Of a DNA stretch of 62,636 nt, positions 25,972-32,940 are shown piece by piece. The stretch lies in contig CAKSPH010000012.1 in assembly GCA_934481355.1 (NCBI GenBank), positions 1 to 62,636 of the forward strand, in the 5' to 3' direction. A model generated the notes under the pieces. The model ran no database searches. It was not told where the DNA came from and saw nothing but the letters and a program-made list of their open reading frames with translations. The translations under genes and the position numbers were made by a program. The DNA comes from an uncultured Oscillospiraceae bacterium. GTDB taxonomy: Bacteria; Bacillota; Clostridia; Oscillospirales; Ruminococcaceae. How positions within the stretch are numbered: the first letter of the stretch is position 1; every line of letters starts with the position of its first letter.

Positions 25972-27378
25972 ATGCTCAATACCGATGAACTCGGCATGAT
26001 TTTAAGCGATGACGCGTGCTATACCTACAAGTTTGACGTAACGGCTGATTGCGTTGAGGAAGATATAATCGACAAGAACGGATATAATTACACTGCGGCG
26101 GCTGGGCTTGTTTCGCCTTGCGGCTTTGACGAGATCATCGAAAGGTCTTTTGATATAAAACATCTCGACATGGAATATACGCTTGAATCCACCACCAGCG
26201 AGCTTTCCTGCGCGGCTTTGTTAAAGGCCTATAAATCCGGTAAGAACCGCATTGAAGCTACCGTGTTCTATCCCAGGAGGAATATCTATAATCGTCTGAC
26301 TTATTTTCTGAAAAAAGACGAAACTACCGGACACATTATGGCGTATGTTGTCTGTCAGGACGTTACAGACACAGAAATTTATCGTCTTGCGAACATTGAT
26401 ACGGCTCAGAGGGCTCTTGCCGAGAACGACAGCATAATTTCAAGCGCCGGGATAGGCGTTTGGAAAATGGTATTTTTCGACGGTGAAAAGCCAAGAATGT
26501 ACGGAAACGATGTTATGATGCATCTCCTTGGCATAACAGACCCGGATATGCCGAATGAAAGAATATATGAGATATGGCACTCCGGAATAAAACGCTCCTC
26601 GATGCCGATGGTCGAAAGGGGAGTGCTTGCGATGAAAACGGAGGGAAAGGGCGAGATAACCTATTCATGGAAACACCCTGTCCTTGGCGAGATATTCGTA
26701 CGCTGCGGCGGAACGGCTCAGTATATTGAAAACAAGGGATATGTCTTCAGAGGGTATCACCGTGATGTGACAGATATCATAACATCAGAAGCAAAACAGA
26801 AGCAGCTTCTTGCCGATGCGTTGGATGAAGCGTGGCAGCAGAAGCGTATGCTCCAGGAGGCGCTTGATAATTATAAGCAGGCGGACTACGACCGGCGAAC
26901 CGACTTCCTTACCGGTCTGCACAGCAGACAGGATATGTTCGAAATGATGAATGATTCGCTTTCTGAAAAGCGCGGTCAGGTAAAAGCAGTATACATGATG
27001 GATATTGATAATTTCAAAATGCTAAACGACCATTACGGACACTCGGCTGGTGATGACTGCCTGCGTAAAATAGGAAAGGCGCTTGTTGATTACGGCAGGA
27101 AATCCGGCATTTGCTTCTACCGTTACGGCGGTGAAGAAGTGCTTGGCGTGAGTTTCAGCGACGAGTGCAATAGCGACATGGCGGCTGACGACATCGTGAA
27201 ACTGATATACGGACTTAATATCGCAAGAAGCGATGTGGATACCGGCAGGGTAACTGTCAGCCTTGGATACACAACGGAAAATTCGCATTTCGAATACATG
27301 ATAGACAGGGCAGACAAAGCGATGTATCAGGCTAAATCCGGCGGGAAAAACCGTGCGGTCTGCTTTGAAACGATGTAG
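25972..27378 (+). CDS. PAS-GGDEF diguanylate cyclase
   Basis: A cytoplasmic protein of 468 residues. ATG at 25972 follows GGAGG; longer readings begin inside the repeat element. Residues about 1-130 form a first PAS-like sensor region and about 150-265 a second (IGVWKMVFFDGEKPRMYGND, MLGITDPDMP-like, YVFRGYHRDVTD). A short coiled coil follows (EAWQQKRMLQEALDNYKQA). The GGDEF domain (RRTDFLTGLHSRQDMFEMM, MMDIDNFKMLNDHYGHSAGD, YRYGGEEV, VTVSLGYTT, RADKAMYQAKSGGKN) has the active GGEE form. It makes c-di-GMP; the signal is unknown. No EAL domain is encoded in the window. Confidence 0.88.
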   Translation: MLNTDELGMILSDDACYTYKFDVTADCVEEDIIDKNGYNYTAAAGLVSPCGFDEIIERSFDIKHLDMEYTLESTTSELSCAALLKAYKSGKNRIEATVFYPRRNIYNRLTYFLKKDETTGHIMAYVVCQDVTDTEIYRLANIDTAQRALAENDSIISSAGIGVWKMVFFDGEKPRMYGNDVMMHLLGITDPDMPNERIYEIWHSGIKRSSMPMVERGVLAMKTEGKGEITYSWKHPVLGEIFVRCGGTAQYIENKGYVFRGYHRDVTDIITSEAKQKQLLADALDEAWQQKRMLQEALDNYKQADYDRRTDFLTGLHSRQDMFEMMNDSLSEKRGQVKAVYMMDIDNFKMLNDHYGHSAGDDCLRKIGKALVDYGRKSGICFYRYGGEEVLGVSFSDECNSDMAADDIVKLIYGLNIARSDVDTGRVTVSLGYTTENSHFEYMIDRADKAMYQAKSGGKNRAVCFETM

Positions 27379-27459
27379 TTAAAGTCATCTTGAAAAATCC
27401 ACCATGATGTGATATACTATATGTAGGCTATTTCGAAGTATGTCGAATGGAGTGATTTT

Positions 27460-28701
27460 ATGAAAACGTCGCCGGTTGAGGTATGGCTCTGGCTGCTTCT
27501 GGTTATGAATCCGCACAATCCTAAAACGTCTGCGCTTCTGGAGCATTTCGGTTCTGCGGACGCGCTGGCCCGCGCAATAAGGGACGGCGAGTGCGAGGGA
27601 CTCAGTGATTCGGAGAAACAGCGTGCGGTAAACACACGCACGCGCGAAGTTCGCCAGATAATGGAGGAGTGTACCGCACAGAATATCCGTATCGTCACGC
27701 TTGATGATATCGAATATCCATCTCTGCTGAAAAATATTTATTCTCCGCCGATCGTTCTTTTTGTCCGCGGCAGTCTTACCTGCCTTAGCGACGCAGTATC
27801 CCTTGCAGTGGTTGGACCGCGGCGGCCGTCGGATTACGCCGTGCGCGCCGGCGAAAGGCTGTGCACTGAATTAGTGAAACTTGGCACAGTTTTAGTCAGC
27901 GGACTTGCAGTTGGAATAGATACTGTGGCGCACACCTGTGCGGTCCGTGCTGGTGTGCCGACAATAGGCGTTTTAGCCTGCGGACAGCTCGTAAACTATC
28001 CAGCTGAGAACGAGGAACTGAAAAAGCGCATTGTTGAATGCGGCGGAGCGGTTATTTCCGAGCTGCTGCCGCATGCCTCCGTTGATTCGGGATACTTCCG
28101 ACAGAGAAACCGCATGATATCCGGGCTTGGTATGGGCACGCTGATAGTTGAGGCTTCCACGCGGAGCGGCTGTCTGCTCACAGCAAATCACGCAATTGAC
28201 CAAGGCCGGGATCTCTTCTGCGTACCTCCGGGAGATATCACCCGCGAAAGCTGTATGGGAGTTGTTCCATATCTCCGTGACGGAGCTATTCCGGTTTTTG
28301 ATCATCTGGACATAGTAAAGGAATATATGTGCTACTTTTTCAGCCGTATCGATGCAGACGAGCTGAATGACAGATATCACAGGAGCTCTGCAAGAAAGCA
28401 GGCGGTAAAGCAGGAACGCCGATATGTCAGCACGCGCGTAACGCAGTCTGCTCCGGAGCCGGTATCTCCCGTGAATGAGCCCTTGCCGGAAAAGGCTGCG
28501 GCGATTCCGGACGATAAGCTGAACGGACTCCCGGAAATTCAGATAAACCTTGTAAAGATGGTGGAAAAAACCCCGTCAACGGTGGATGAGCTTCTGGAGA
28601 TCTCCGGAGCGACATACGCACAGGCCATTGAAGCCCTGACGGACCTTGAGATAGCAGGTCTGCTACGATTGATGCCGGACGGGAAATATCACCTTGCATA
28701 A
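27460..28701 (+). CDS. dprA: DNA processing protein DprA
   Basis: DprA loads RecA on single-stranded DNA during transformation. The 413-residue product has an N-terminal SAM-like segment and the Rossmann DprA core (LAVVGPRRPSDYAVRAGERL, VSGLAVGIDTVAHTCAVRAG, PTIGVLACGQ, ISELLPHA, RNRMISGLGMGTLIVEASTRSG, LFCVPPGD). A C-terminal winged helix follows (STVDELLEISGATYAQAIEAL). topA, its usual neighbour in Firmicutes, is absent. ATG follows GGAGTG. Natural competence cannot be judged from this gene alone. Confidence 0.95.
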   Translation: MKTSPVEVWLWLLLVMNPHNPKTSALLEHFGSADALARAIRDGECEGLSDSEKQRAVNTRTREVRQIMEECTAQNIRIVTLDDIEYPSLLKNIYSPPIVLFVRGSLTCLSDAVSLAVVGPRRPSDYAVRAGERLCTELVKLGTVLVSGLAVGIDTVAHTCAVRAGVPTIGVLACGQLVNYPAENEELKKRIVECGGAVISELLPHASVDSGYFRQRNRMISGLGMGTLIVEASTRSGCLLTANHAIDQGRDLFCVPPGDITRESCMGVVPYLRDGAIPVFDHLDIVKEYMCYFFSRIDADELNDRYHRSSARKQAVKQERRYVSTRVTQSAPEPVSPVNEPLPEKAAAIPDDKLNGLPEIQINLVKMVEKTPSTVDELLEISGATYAQAIEALTDLEIAGLLRLMPDGKYHLA

Positions 28702-28742
28702 AGAATCTACCCCAAAATTCCGGCGCTTTTTTATTTCAGGTA

Positions 28743-28771
28743 TTGACAAAATATTCCCGATGTGCTATAAT
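28743..28771 (+). promoter_or_regulatory. Promoter of the SPFH-YhfC-RHH-SdpI operon
   Basis: TTGACA (28743-28748), 17 nt, TATAAT (28766-28771). The start region downstream contains the near-repeat GATATCAT-TTT-GATATCAT (28790-28798 region), of unknown meaning. Confidence 0.85.
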
Positions 28772-28830
28772 CTCATCGAGATATCATTTTGATATCATCA
28801 AGAAATCATGGTACATGGGAGGTCACTTCA

Positions 28831-29790
28831 ATGAAACAACATAATAACATGAACTACGAGGAAAAGGAACTTAAAGCCCCCAGCGGCTGGGCTGTGCTGT
28901 TCATTACCATTCTGCTGTATCTGGCGGCGCTTGCACTGCTCATATTCTGCGCCGTCAATATCACTGACGGGAAGTTCTCAGGCTACGACGCAGGGCTTAT
29001 CGCCTGTATCATATGGCTGTCCATCGGATGGTTTCCTTTCATCGGTCTGCGCGTCATAAAGCCGAACGAAGCGCTAGTGCTCACGCTTTTTGGCAAGTAC
29101 ATCGGCACCCTTAAGCATGAGGGCTTCTATTTTGTGAATGTATTCAGCGTTCCGGTGGTTCCGCATTCCGGCGGCATAAATCCTGCAAAGCCCGGAGTTC
29201 CGCGCACCAAGATATCACTCAAGGCTATGTCCCACGACAACCGCAAGCAGAAAATAAACGACCAGATGGGCAACCCCATCGAAGTCGGAATCGTGGTCAT
29301 ATGGCGCGTTGTGAATACTGCAAAGGCTGTTTTCAACGTTGACGACTATGAGGAATTCATGTCCATTCAGGCGGATTCCACCCTGCGCGACGTTGTCCGC
29401 TGCTACCCTTACGACTCCACGGATTCTGACGAAAAGTCCCTGCGCGGCTCCTCTCAGGAAGTCTGCGAACAGCTCAAGGCTACGCTTCAGGAGCGTGTTG
29501 ACAACGCCGGTCTGGAGATAATCGAGGCACGCATAACCCACCTTGCATACGCACCGGAGATCGCAGCGGCGATGCTCCAGCGCCAGCAGGCTACCGCAAT
29601 AATCGAAGCACGCCAGAAGATAGTTGACGGCGCGGTCGGCATGGTCGAGATGGCTCTCAATAAGCTCAGCGAAAGCAACGTCTGCGAGCTGGACGAGGAG
29701 CGCAAGGCTCAGATGGTAAGCAATCTGCTGGTGGTACTCTGCGGAAACAAGGACGCCCAGCCGGTAGTCAACAGCGGCTCCATTTATTGA
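28831..29790 (+). CDS. SPFH/band-7 membrane protein
   Basis: A 319-residue protein; ATG at 28831 follows GGGAGG. Two N-terminal transmembrane helices (about residues 20-45 and 52-75) anchor an SPFH domain ([85 protein letters not shown]). The C-terminal [18 protein letters not shown] helix is typical of prokaryotic stomatin relatives that scaffold membrane domains. It is the first gene of a four-gene operon with YhfC, a ribbon-helix-helix protein and SdpI. Confidence 0.9.
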   Translation: MKQHNNMNYEEKELKAPSGWAVLFITILLYLAALALLIFCAVNITDGKFSGYDAGLIACIIWLSIGWFPFIGLRVIKPNEALVLTLFGKYIGTLKHEGFYFVNVFSVPVVPHSGGINPAKPGVPRTKISLKAMSHDNRKQKINDQMGNPIEVGIVVIWRVVNTAKAVFNVDDYEEFMSIQADSTLRDVVRCYPYDSTDSDEKSLRGSSQEVCEQLKATLQERVDNAGLEIIEARITHLAYAPEIAAAMLQRQQATAIIEARQKIVDGAVGMVEMALNKLSESNVCELDEERKAQMVSNLLVVLCGNKDAQPVVNSGSIY

Positions 29791-29798
29791 GGTGCGCA

Positions 29799-30593
29799 AT
29801 GACTGATATCGTTTTTTCAGGTGAAGCGCTGATTTCATACATTTTGCTTATCGTTATAGGTCTAGCCATTCCTGTGGGGGCAGCGCTGATATGGAGGTTC
29901 GGTTTCAAAAAGGGTACGCTTGCAGCTACATTCGCAGGGGCAGGTATGTTTCTCGTGTTTGCCATGATACTGGAGTCCCTTCTCCATCAGGTAATGCTGC
30001 CTCTGGTGAGCGGAAACCTTGTCCTCTACTGCGTTTATGGCGCTCTTGCGGCGGGAATTTTCGAGGAGACCGCGCGGTTTCTGTGTTTCAGATTCCTGAT
30101 GAAAAAACAGCTCAGCGCGGAAAATGCGGTCTCCTACGGAATAGGTCACGGCGGATTTGAGATGATCAGCGTTCTGGTAATCACATCATTCGGCGTGATC
30201 GTTATGGCCGTTTCAATGAATTCCATGGGGGCTGCGGAGTTCATTAAAAATGCCTCCGGCGGAAACGAAGCGATTGCCACGCAGTTAACTCAGCAGATGG
30301 AAAACTACGCCGCAATGAACATACCGCAGGCTTTTCTTTCAGTCTATGAGCGCATTGTTGCAATGGCATTCCACATTTCCATGTCTGTCATCGTAATGGA
30401 AGCCGTAAAGGTCAAGGGCAGGATCTGGCTTTATCCGGCCGCAGTCGTACTTCACGCGCTTCTGGATACTCCCGCCGTTCTCTATCAGAGCGGAGTAATC
30501 TCAATATGGCTGTGCTATATCATCATGACGATTTACACCGCGCTGATCTGCTTCATCGGCGTAAAGAGGTACAGGTTTCTGAAAACCCAGTAA
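29799..30593 (+). CDS. YhfC-family intramembrane metalloprotease-like protein
   Basis: A polytopic membrane protein of 264 residues with about seven helices. The EExxR motif (FEETARFLCFRFLMKK) and membrane histidines in GIGHGGFEM, MAFHISMSVIVM and LHALLDTPAV match the YhfC/PrsW/CPBP-like glutamic-type intramembrane protease group. The start at 29799 overlaps the RBS region right after the SPFH stop. In this operon it may process or regulate the SPFH or SdpI protein; substrate unknown. Confidence 0.83.
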   Translation: MTDIVFSGEALISYILLIVIGLAIPVGAALIWRFGFKKGTLAATFAGAGMFLVFAMILESLLHQVMLPLVSGNLVLYCVYGALAAGIFEETARFLCFRFLMKKQLSAENAVSYGIGHGGFEMISVLVITSFGVIVMAVSMNSMGAAEFIKNASGGNEAIATQLTQQMENYAAMNIPQAFLSVYERIVAMAFHISMSVIVMEAVKVKGRIWLYPAAVVLHALLDTPAVLYQSGVISIWLCYIIMTIYTALICFIGVKRYRFLKTQ

Positions 30594-30614
30594 AACGCAG
30601 AGGAGATCAGCCGA

Positions 30615-30803
30615 ATGTCAGAAAGCGACAAGAAGGAAAAAAAGCAGATACCGCTGAGGCTGTCAGCTTCACTCTACAACGAGCTGATGAAATGGGCTGA
30701 GGACGACTTCCGCTCAGTAAACGGGCAGATAGAATACCTGCTGACGGAATGCGTGAAATACCGCAGGAAGCACGGCAAATCCGACAAGGAGGACGATGAA
30801 TGA
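30615..30803 (+). CDS. Ribbon-helix-helix (Arc-type) DNA-binding protein
   Basis: A 62-residue protein with the Arc/MetJ pattern: a beta strand with alternating basic residues (KQIPLRLSASLYNELMKWAE) then a helix-turn-helix pair (SVNGQIEYLLTECVKYRRK). AGGAGATCAG precedes ATG and its stop overlaps the SdpI start (ATGA). Arc-like proteins act as autorepressors or antitoxins; no toxin gene is adjacent, so autoregulation of the operon is more likely. Confidence 0.8.
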   Translation: MSESDKKEKKQIPLRLSASLYNELMKWAEDDFRSVNGQIEYLLTECVKYRRKHGKSDKEDDE

Positions 30804-31165
30804 GCGACAACATCGTGTACCTGCTGAGCTATATCCCTACTCCGCTGATATGCCTGTTAGCCGGACTTATGAGCTGGAGGTTCCCGCCGAGGTACGGTGA
30901 GAACGTAGGATACAGAACAAAGCTCTCAAAAAGAAGCGAACAGACATGGGATTTTGCTCAGGTATTCTGGGGCAGAATGGCGGTGCTAACCAGCATTCCG
31001 GTGTTCCTGCTTTCAATGGCGGCGGGTATTTTGCAGATTACACTGAACGCCGATGAAAATACCGGGCTTATCATGTGCTGTGCCATAGTGACGCTTCAGC
31101 TTGTTCCTATATTCGTCAGCATCGGCGTTACGGAATCCGTGCTGAAAAGGAACTTCGGCAAATAA
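30800..31165 (+). CDS. SdpI-family membrane protein
   Basis: A 121-residue protein with three transmembrane helices and the SdpI signature ENVGYRTKLSKRSEQTWDFAQ between helices 1 and 2. In Bacillus, SdpI is the immunity and signalling protein against the SdpC toxin. No sdpABC genes occur here, so it may serve general envelope stress or immunity to others' toxins. Translation overlaps the upstream RHH gene by 4 bp; a terminator follows. Confidence 0.82.
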   Translation: MSDNIVYLLSYIPTPLICLLAGLMSWRFPPRYGENVGYRTKLSKRSEQTWDFAQVFWGRMAVLTSIPVFLLSMAAGILQITLNADENTGLIMCCAIVTLQLVPIFVSIGVTESVLKRNFGK

Positions 31166-31170
31166 AAACG

Positions 31171-31198
31171 CCTCCGGCGGTGAATCCACTGCCGGAGG
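31171..31198. terminator. Terminator between SdpI operon and sigG
   Basis: CCTCCGGCGGTG / CACTGCCGGAGG, 12 bp with one G-T pair and a 4-nt loop, followed by TTTTC on the plus strand and by CGTTTTTAT on the minus strand. Confidence 0.88.
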
Positions 31199-31208
31199 TT
31201 TTCTGTAT

Positions 31209-31979
31209 TCAGAAGCGGTTCTTTATCTTCTGGAGCGCCCCTTTTTCAAGGCGGCTGACCTGCGCCTGACTTATTCCTATCTCCTTTGCGACCTCTACCT
31301 GAGTTTTGCCGCGCAGAAACCGCAGATTCAGTATATGCTTCTCGCGGTTGCCAAGCTGGCGTATCGCCTCTTTCAGGGATATCTCGTCCAGCCAGTTGTC
31401 ATCGTCGTTGTGATCCCCGAGCTGGTCGAGGACATACACCGTGTCCCCGGATTCTGAGAAAACAGGCTCATACAGCGAAATCGGCTCGCTGACCGCTTCC
31501 AGCGCAATAACTACTTCAGCGCGCTCCGCACCTATCTCTTTGGCGATTGCCTCCACTGTCGGCTCCCTGCCGTTTTCAGTGGTGAGCTTCTCCCGCGCCT
31601 GCATTGCCCGATAGGCGAGGTCGCGCATGGAGCGGCTGACGCGCACCGGGGAGTTATCCCGGATATACCGCCGCAGCTCCCCCTGAATCATTGGAACGGC
31701 GTAAGTCGAAAACCTGACCGGCTGTGTTATATCAAAGTTATCTATCGCCTTTATCAGCCCGATACAGCCTACCTGAAACAGGTCGTCAGGGCTCTCTCCC
31801 CTGCCGGCAAAGCGCTGTATAACGCTGAGTACAAGCCTCAGATTCCCGTTTATAAGCTCCTCGCGGGCTTTCATGTCGCCCTCCCGCGTCTTTTTCAGAA
31901 GCTCCATCTTTTCGCTTTCCTTGAGTACCTTTAGCTGCGACGTGTTAACGCCGCTTATTTCTACTCTGTTATAATACAA
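31209..31979 (-). CDS. sigG: Sporulation sigma factor sigma-G
   Basis: A 256-residue forespore sigma factor. RVEISGVNTSQLKVL at the N-terminus, NGNLRLVLSVIQRFAGRGE, DDLFQVGCIGLIKAIDNFD and FSTYAVPMIQGELRRYIRD (region 2), RVSRSMRDLAYRAMQ (region 3) and GKTQVEVAKEIGISQAQVSR (region 4) follow Bacillus SigG closely. TTG at 31979 gives MYYNRVEIS, matching the family start, and GGGAG lies 9 nt upstream; a GTG at 31988 is alternative. It is not linked to spoIIGA-sigE as in many Firmicutes. A candidate sigma-G-type promoter lies upstream. Its presence implies sporulation capacity. Confidence 0.93.
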   Translation of the reverse strand: MYYNRVEISGVNTSQLKVLKESEKMELLKKTREGDMKAREELINGNLRLVLSVIQRFAGRGESPDDLFQVGCIGLIKAIDNFDITQPVRFSTYAVPMIQGELRRYIRDNSPVRVSRSMRDLAYRAMQAREKLTTENGREPTVEAIAKEIGAERAEVVIALEAVSEPISLYEPVFSESGDTVYVLDQLGDHNDDDNWLDEISLKEAIRQLGNREKHILNLRFLRGKTQVEVAKEIGISQAQVSRLEKGALQKIKNRF

Positions 31980-32038
31980 AAGAACCACTCCCGACCTGCT
32001 TGATTTTGTACAAGTAGTATTGTCAGAAAGTGGTTCTT
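31980..32038 (-). promoter_or_regulatory. Inverted repeat over the sigG ribosome-binding site
   Basis: AAGAACCACT (31980-31989, plus strand) and AGTGGTTCTT (32029-32038) are perfect 10-bp arms. In the minus-strand transcript the 3' arm overlaps the end of GGGAG and abuts the TTG start. In transcripts reading through from DUF368 the stem would hide the sigG start or act as a weak terminator; transcripts from the promoter at 32015-32044 would lack the 5' arm and be open. Confidence 0.5.
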
Positions 32039-32044
32039 ATATTC
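32015..32044 (-). promoter_or_regulatory. Candidate sigma-G/F-type promoter of sigG
   Basis: Minus strand GAATA (32044-32040), 18 nt, AATACTA (32021-32015). This fits the sigma-G pattern GHATR-N17/18-CATNHTA with one mismatch and suggests autoregulation, as known for Bacillus sigG. No consensus sigma-A promoter is visible in this gap. Confidence 0.45.
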
Positions 32045-32058
32045 TGTTAATTTATGGG

Positions 32059-32931
32059 TTACTGTGCCTTGCTCTCTTCGGACTTTCCTCCGAGCTTCTC
32101 AACGAGGATCGAGGTCAGAACGCCGAACAGCAGGCAGACAAAGCCAAATCCGGTCTGGAGATTGAATCCGAAGCCCGCCGGGAGTATCGCATAAACCGAG
32201 CCGGCCACAAGTCCCATTATCGCGCTGTATGACATGAGCTTGTGCTTTTTCATCAGCGTGGAGATAAGCTTTGCGCCGAGGATTATTCCGAGAAGCACGC
32301 CTATGGCTGTCGGAATGATGACATAGAAATTCAGAGCCTTGAGGTGCAGCGAGGAAATTACAGTCTGATATACTCCAAGAAGCATCATTACGAAAGAGCC
32401 GCTCAGACCCGGGATTATCATAGCAACCGCCGCAACAAACGTACAGATAAGCAGCTTGATGGTCATGAACAGGCTGAATCCTTCCACTGCCTCTGCGCCG
32501 GGAATAAGGTTTGCCGCCTCCATGTAGTTGTTCAGCACTGTGAGTCCCACTACCAGCACTATCGCGATAACAAATGGGACCGCGCAGACAGGTTTCAGCT
32601 TGTTTTCAGAGGTTCCCATGCGGTATATCATCGGAATGCTTCCCACGATAAGACCGATGAAGTACATATTGGTCTGGACGCCGAAATTCTCAAACAGATA
32701 TGTGACTACAGCCGCAAAGCCGAGAATTCCTATCGCGCCGCCTATTCCGAAGAATATCAGGAACACGATGTTCTTGAAAATCGCCCTTATCCCGGATATC
32801 GCCTCGGTAAGCTGATCGTAGATTCCGAACACCACAAGCATCGTTCCGCCGGAAACTCCGGGGATAACATTCGCGATTCCAAAAACGATTCCGCAGAGGA
32901 CAAGCTTCAGGTAATACAGAAATTTCTTCAT
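32059..32931 (-). CDS. DUF368 polyprenyl-phosphate transporter
   Basis: A 290-residue, roughly eight-helix membrane protein. DUF368 signatures are the two related loops NVIPGVSGGTMLVVFG (about residues 21-36) and MIIPGLSGSFVMMLLG. DUF368 proteins are established undecaprenyl-phosphate flippases that return the lipid carrier of cell-wall synthesis to the cytoplasm. It starts 9 bp after the P-type-ATPase-like gene, whose stop lies in the RBS region (AAGGAG), so they form an operon. Confidence 0.92.
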   Translation of the reverse strand: MKKFLYYLKLVLCGIVFGIANVIPGVSGGTMLVVFGIYDQLTEAISGIRAIFKNIVFLIFFGIGGAIGILGFAAVVTYLFENFGVQTNMYFIGLIVGSIPMIYRMGTSENKLKPVCAVPFVIAIVLVVGLTVLNNYMEAANLIPGAEAVEGFSLFMTIKLLICTFVAAVAMIIPGLSGSFVMMLLGVYQTVISSLHLKALNFYVIIPTAIGVLLGIILGAKLISTLMKKHKLMSYSAIMGLVAGSVYAILPAGFGFNLQTGFGFVCLLFGVLTSILVEKLGGKSEESKAQ

Positions 32932-32940
32932 ATAATCTCC

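Noticed and set aside
30615..31165. Toxin-antitoxin pair (RHH plus SdpI)
   Set aside because: SdpI-type proteins are immunity/signalling proteins, not toxins, and no toxin gene is adjacent.
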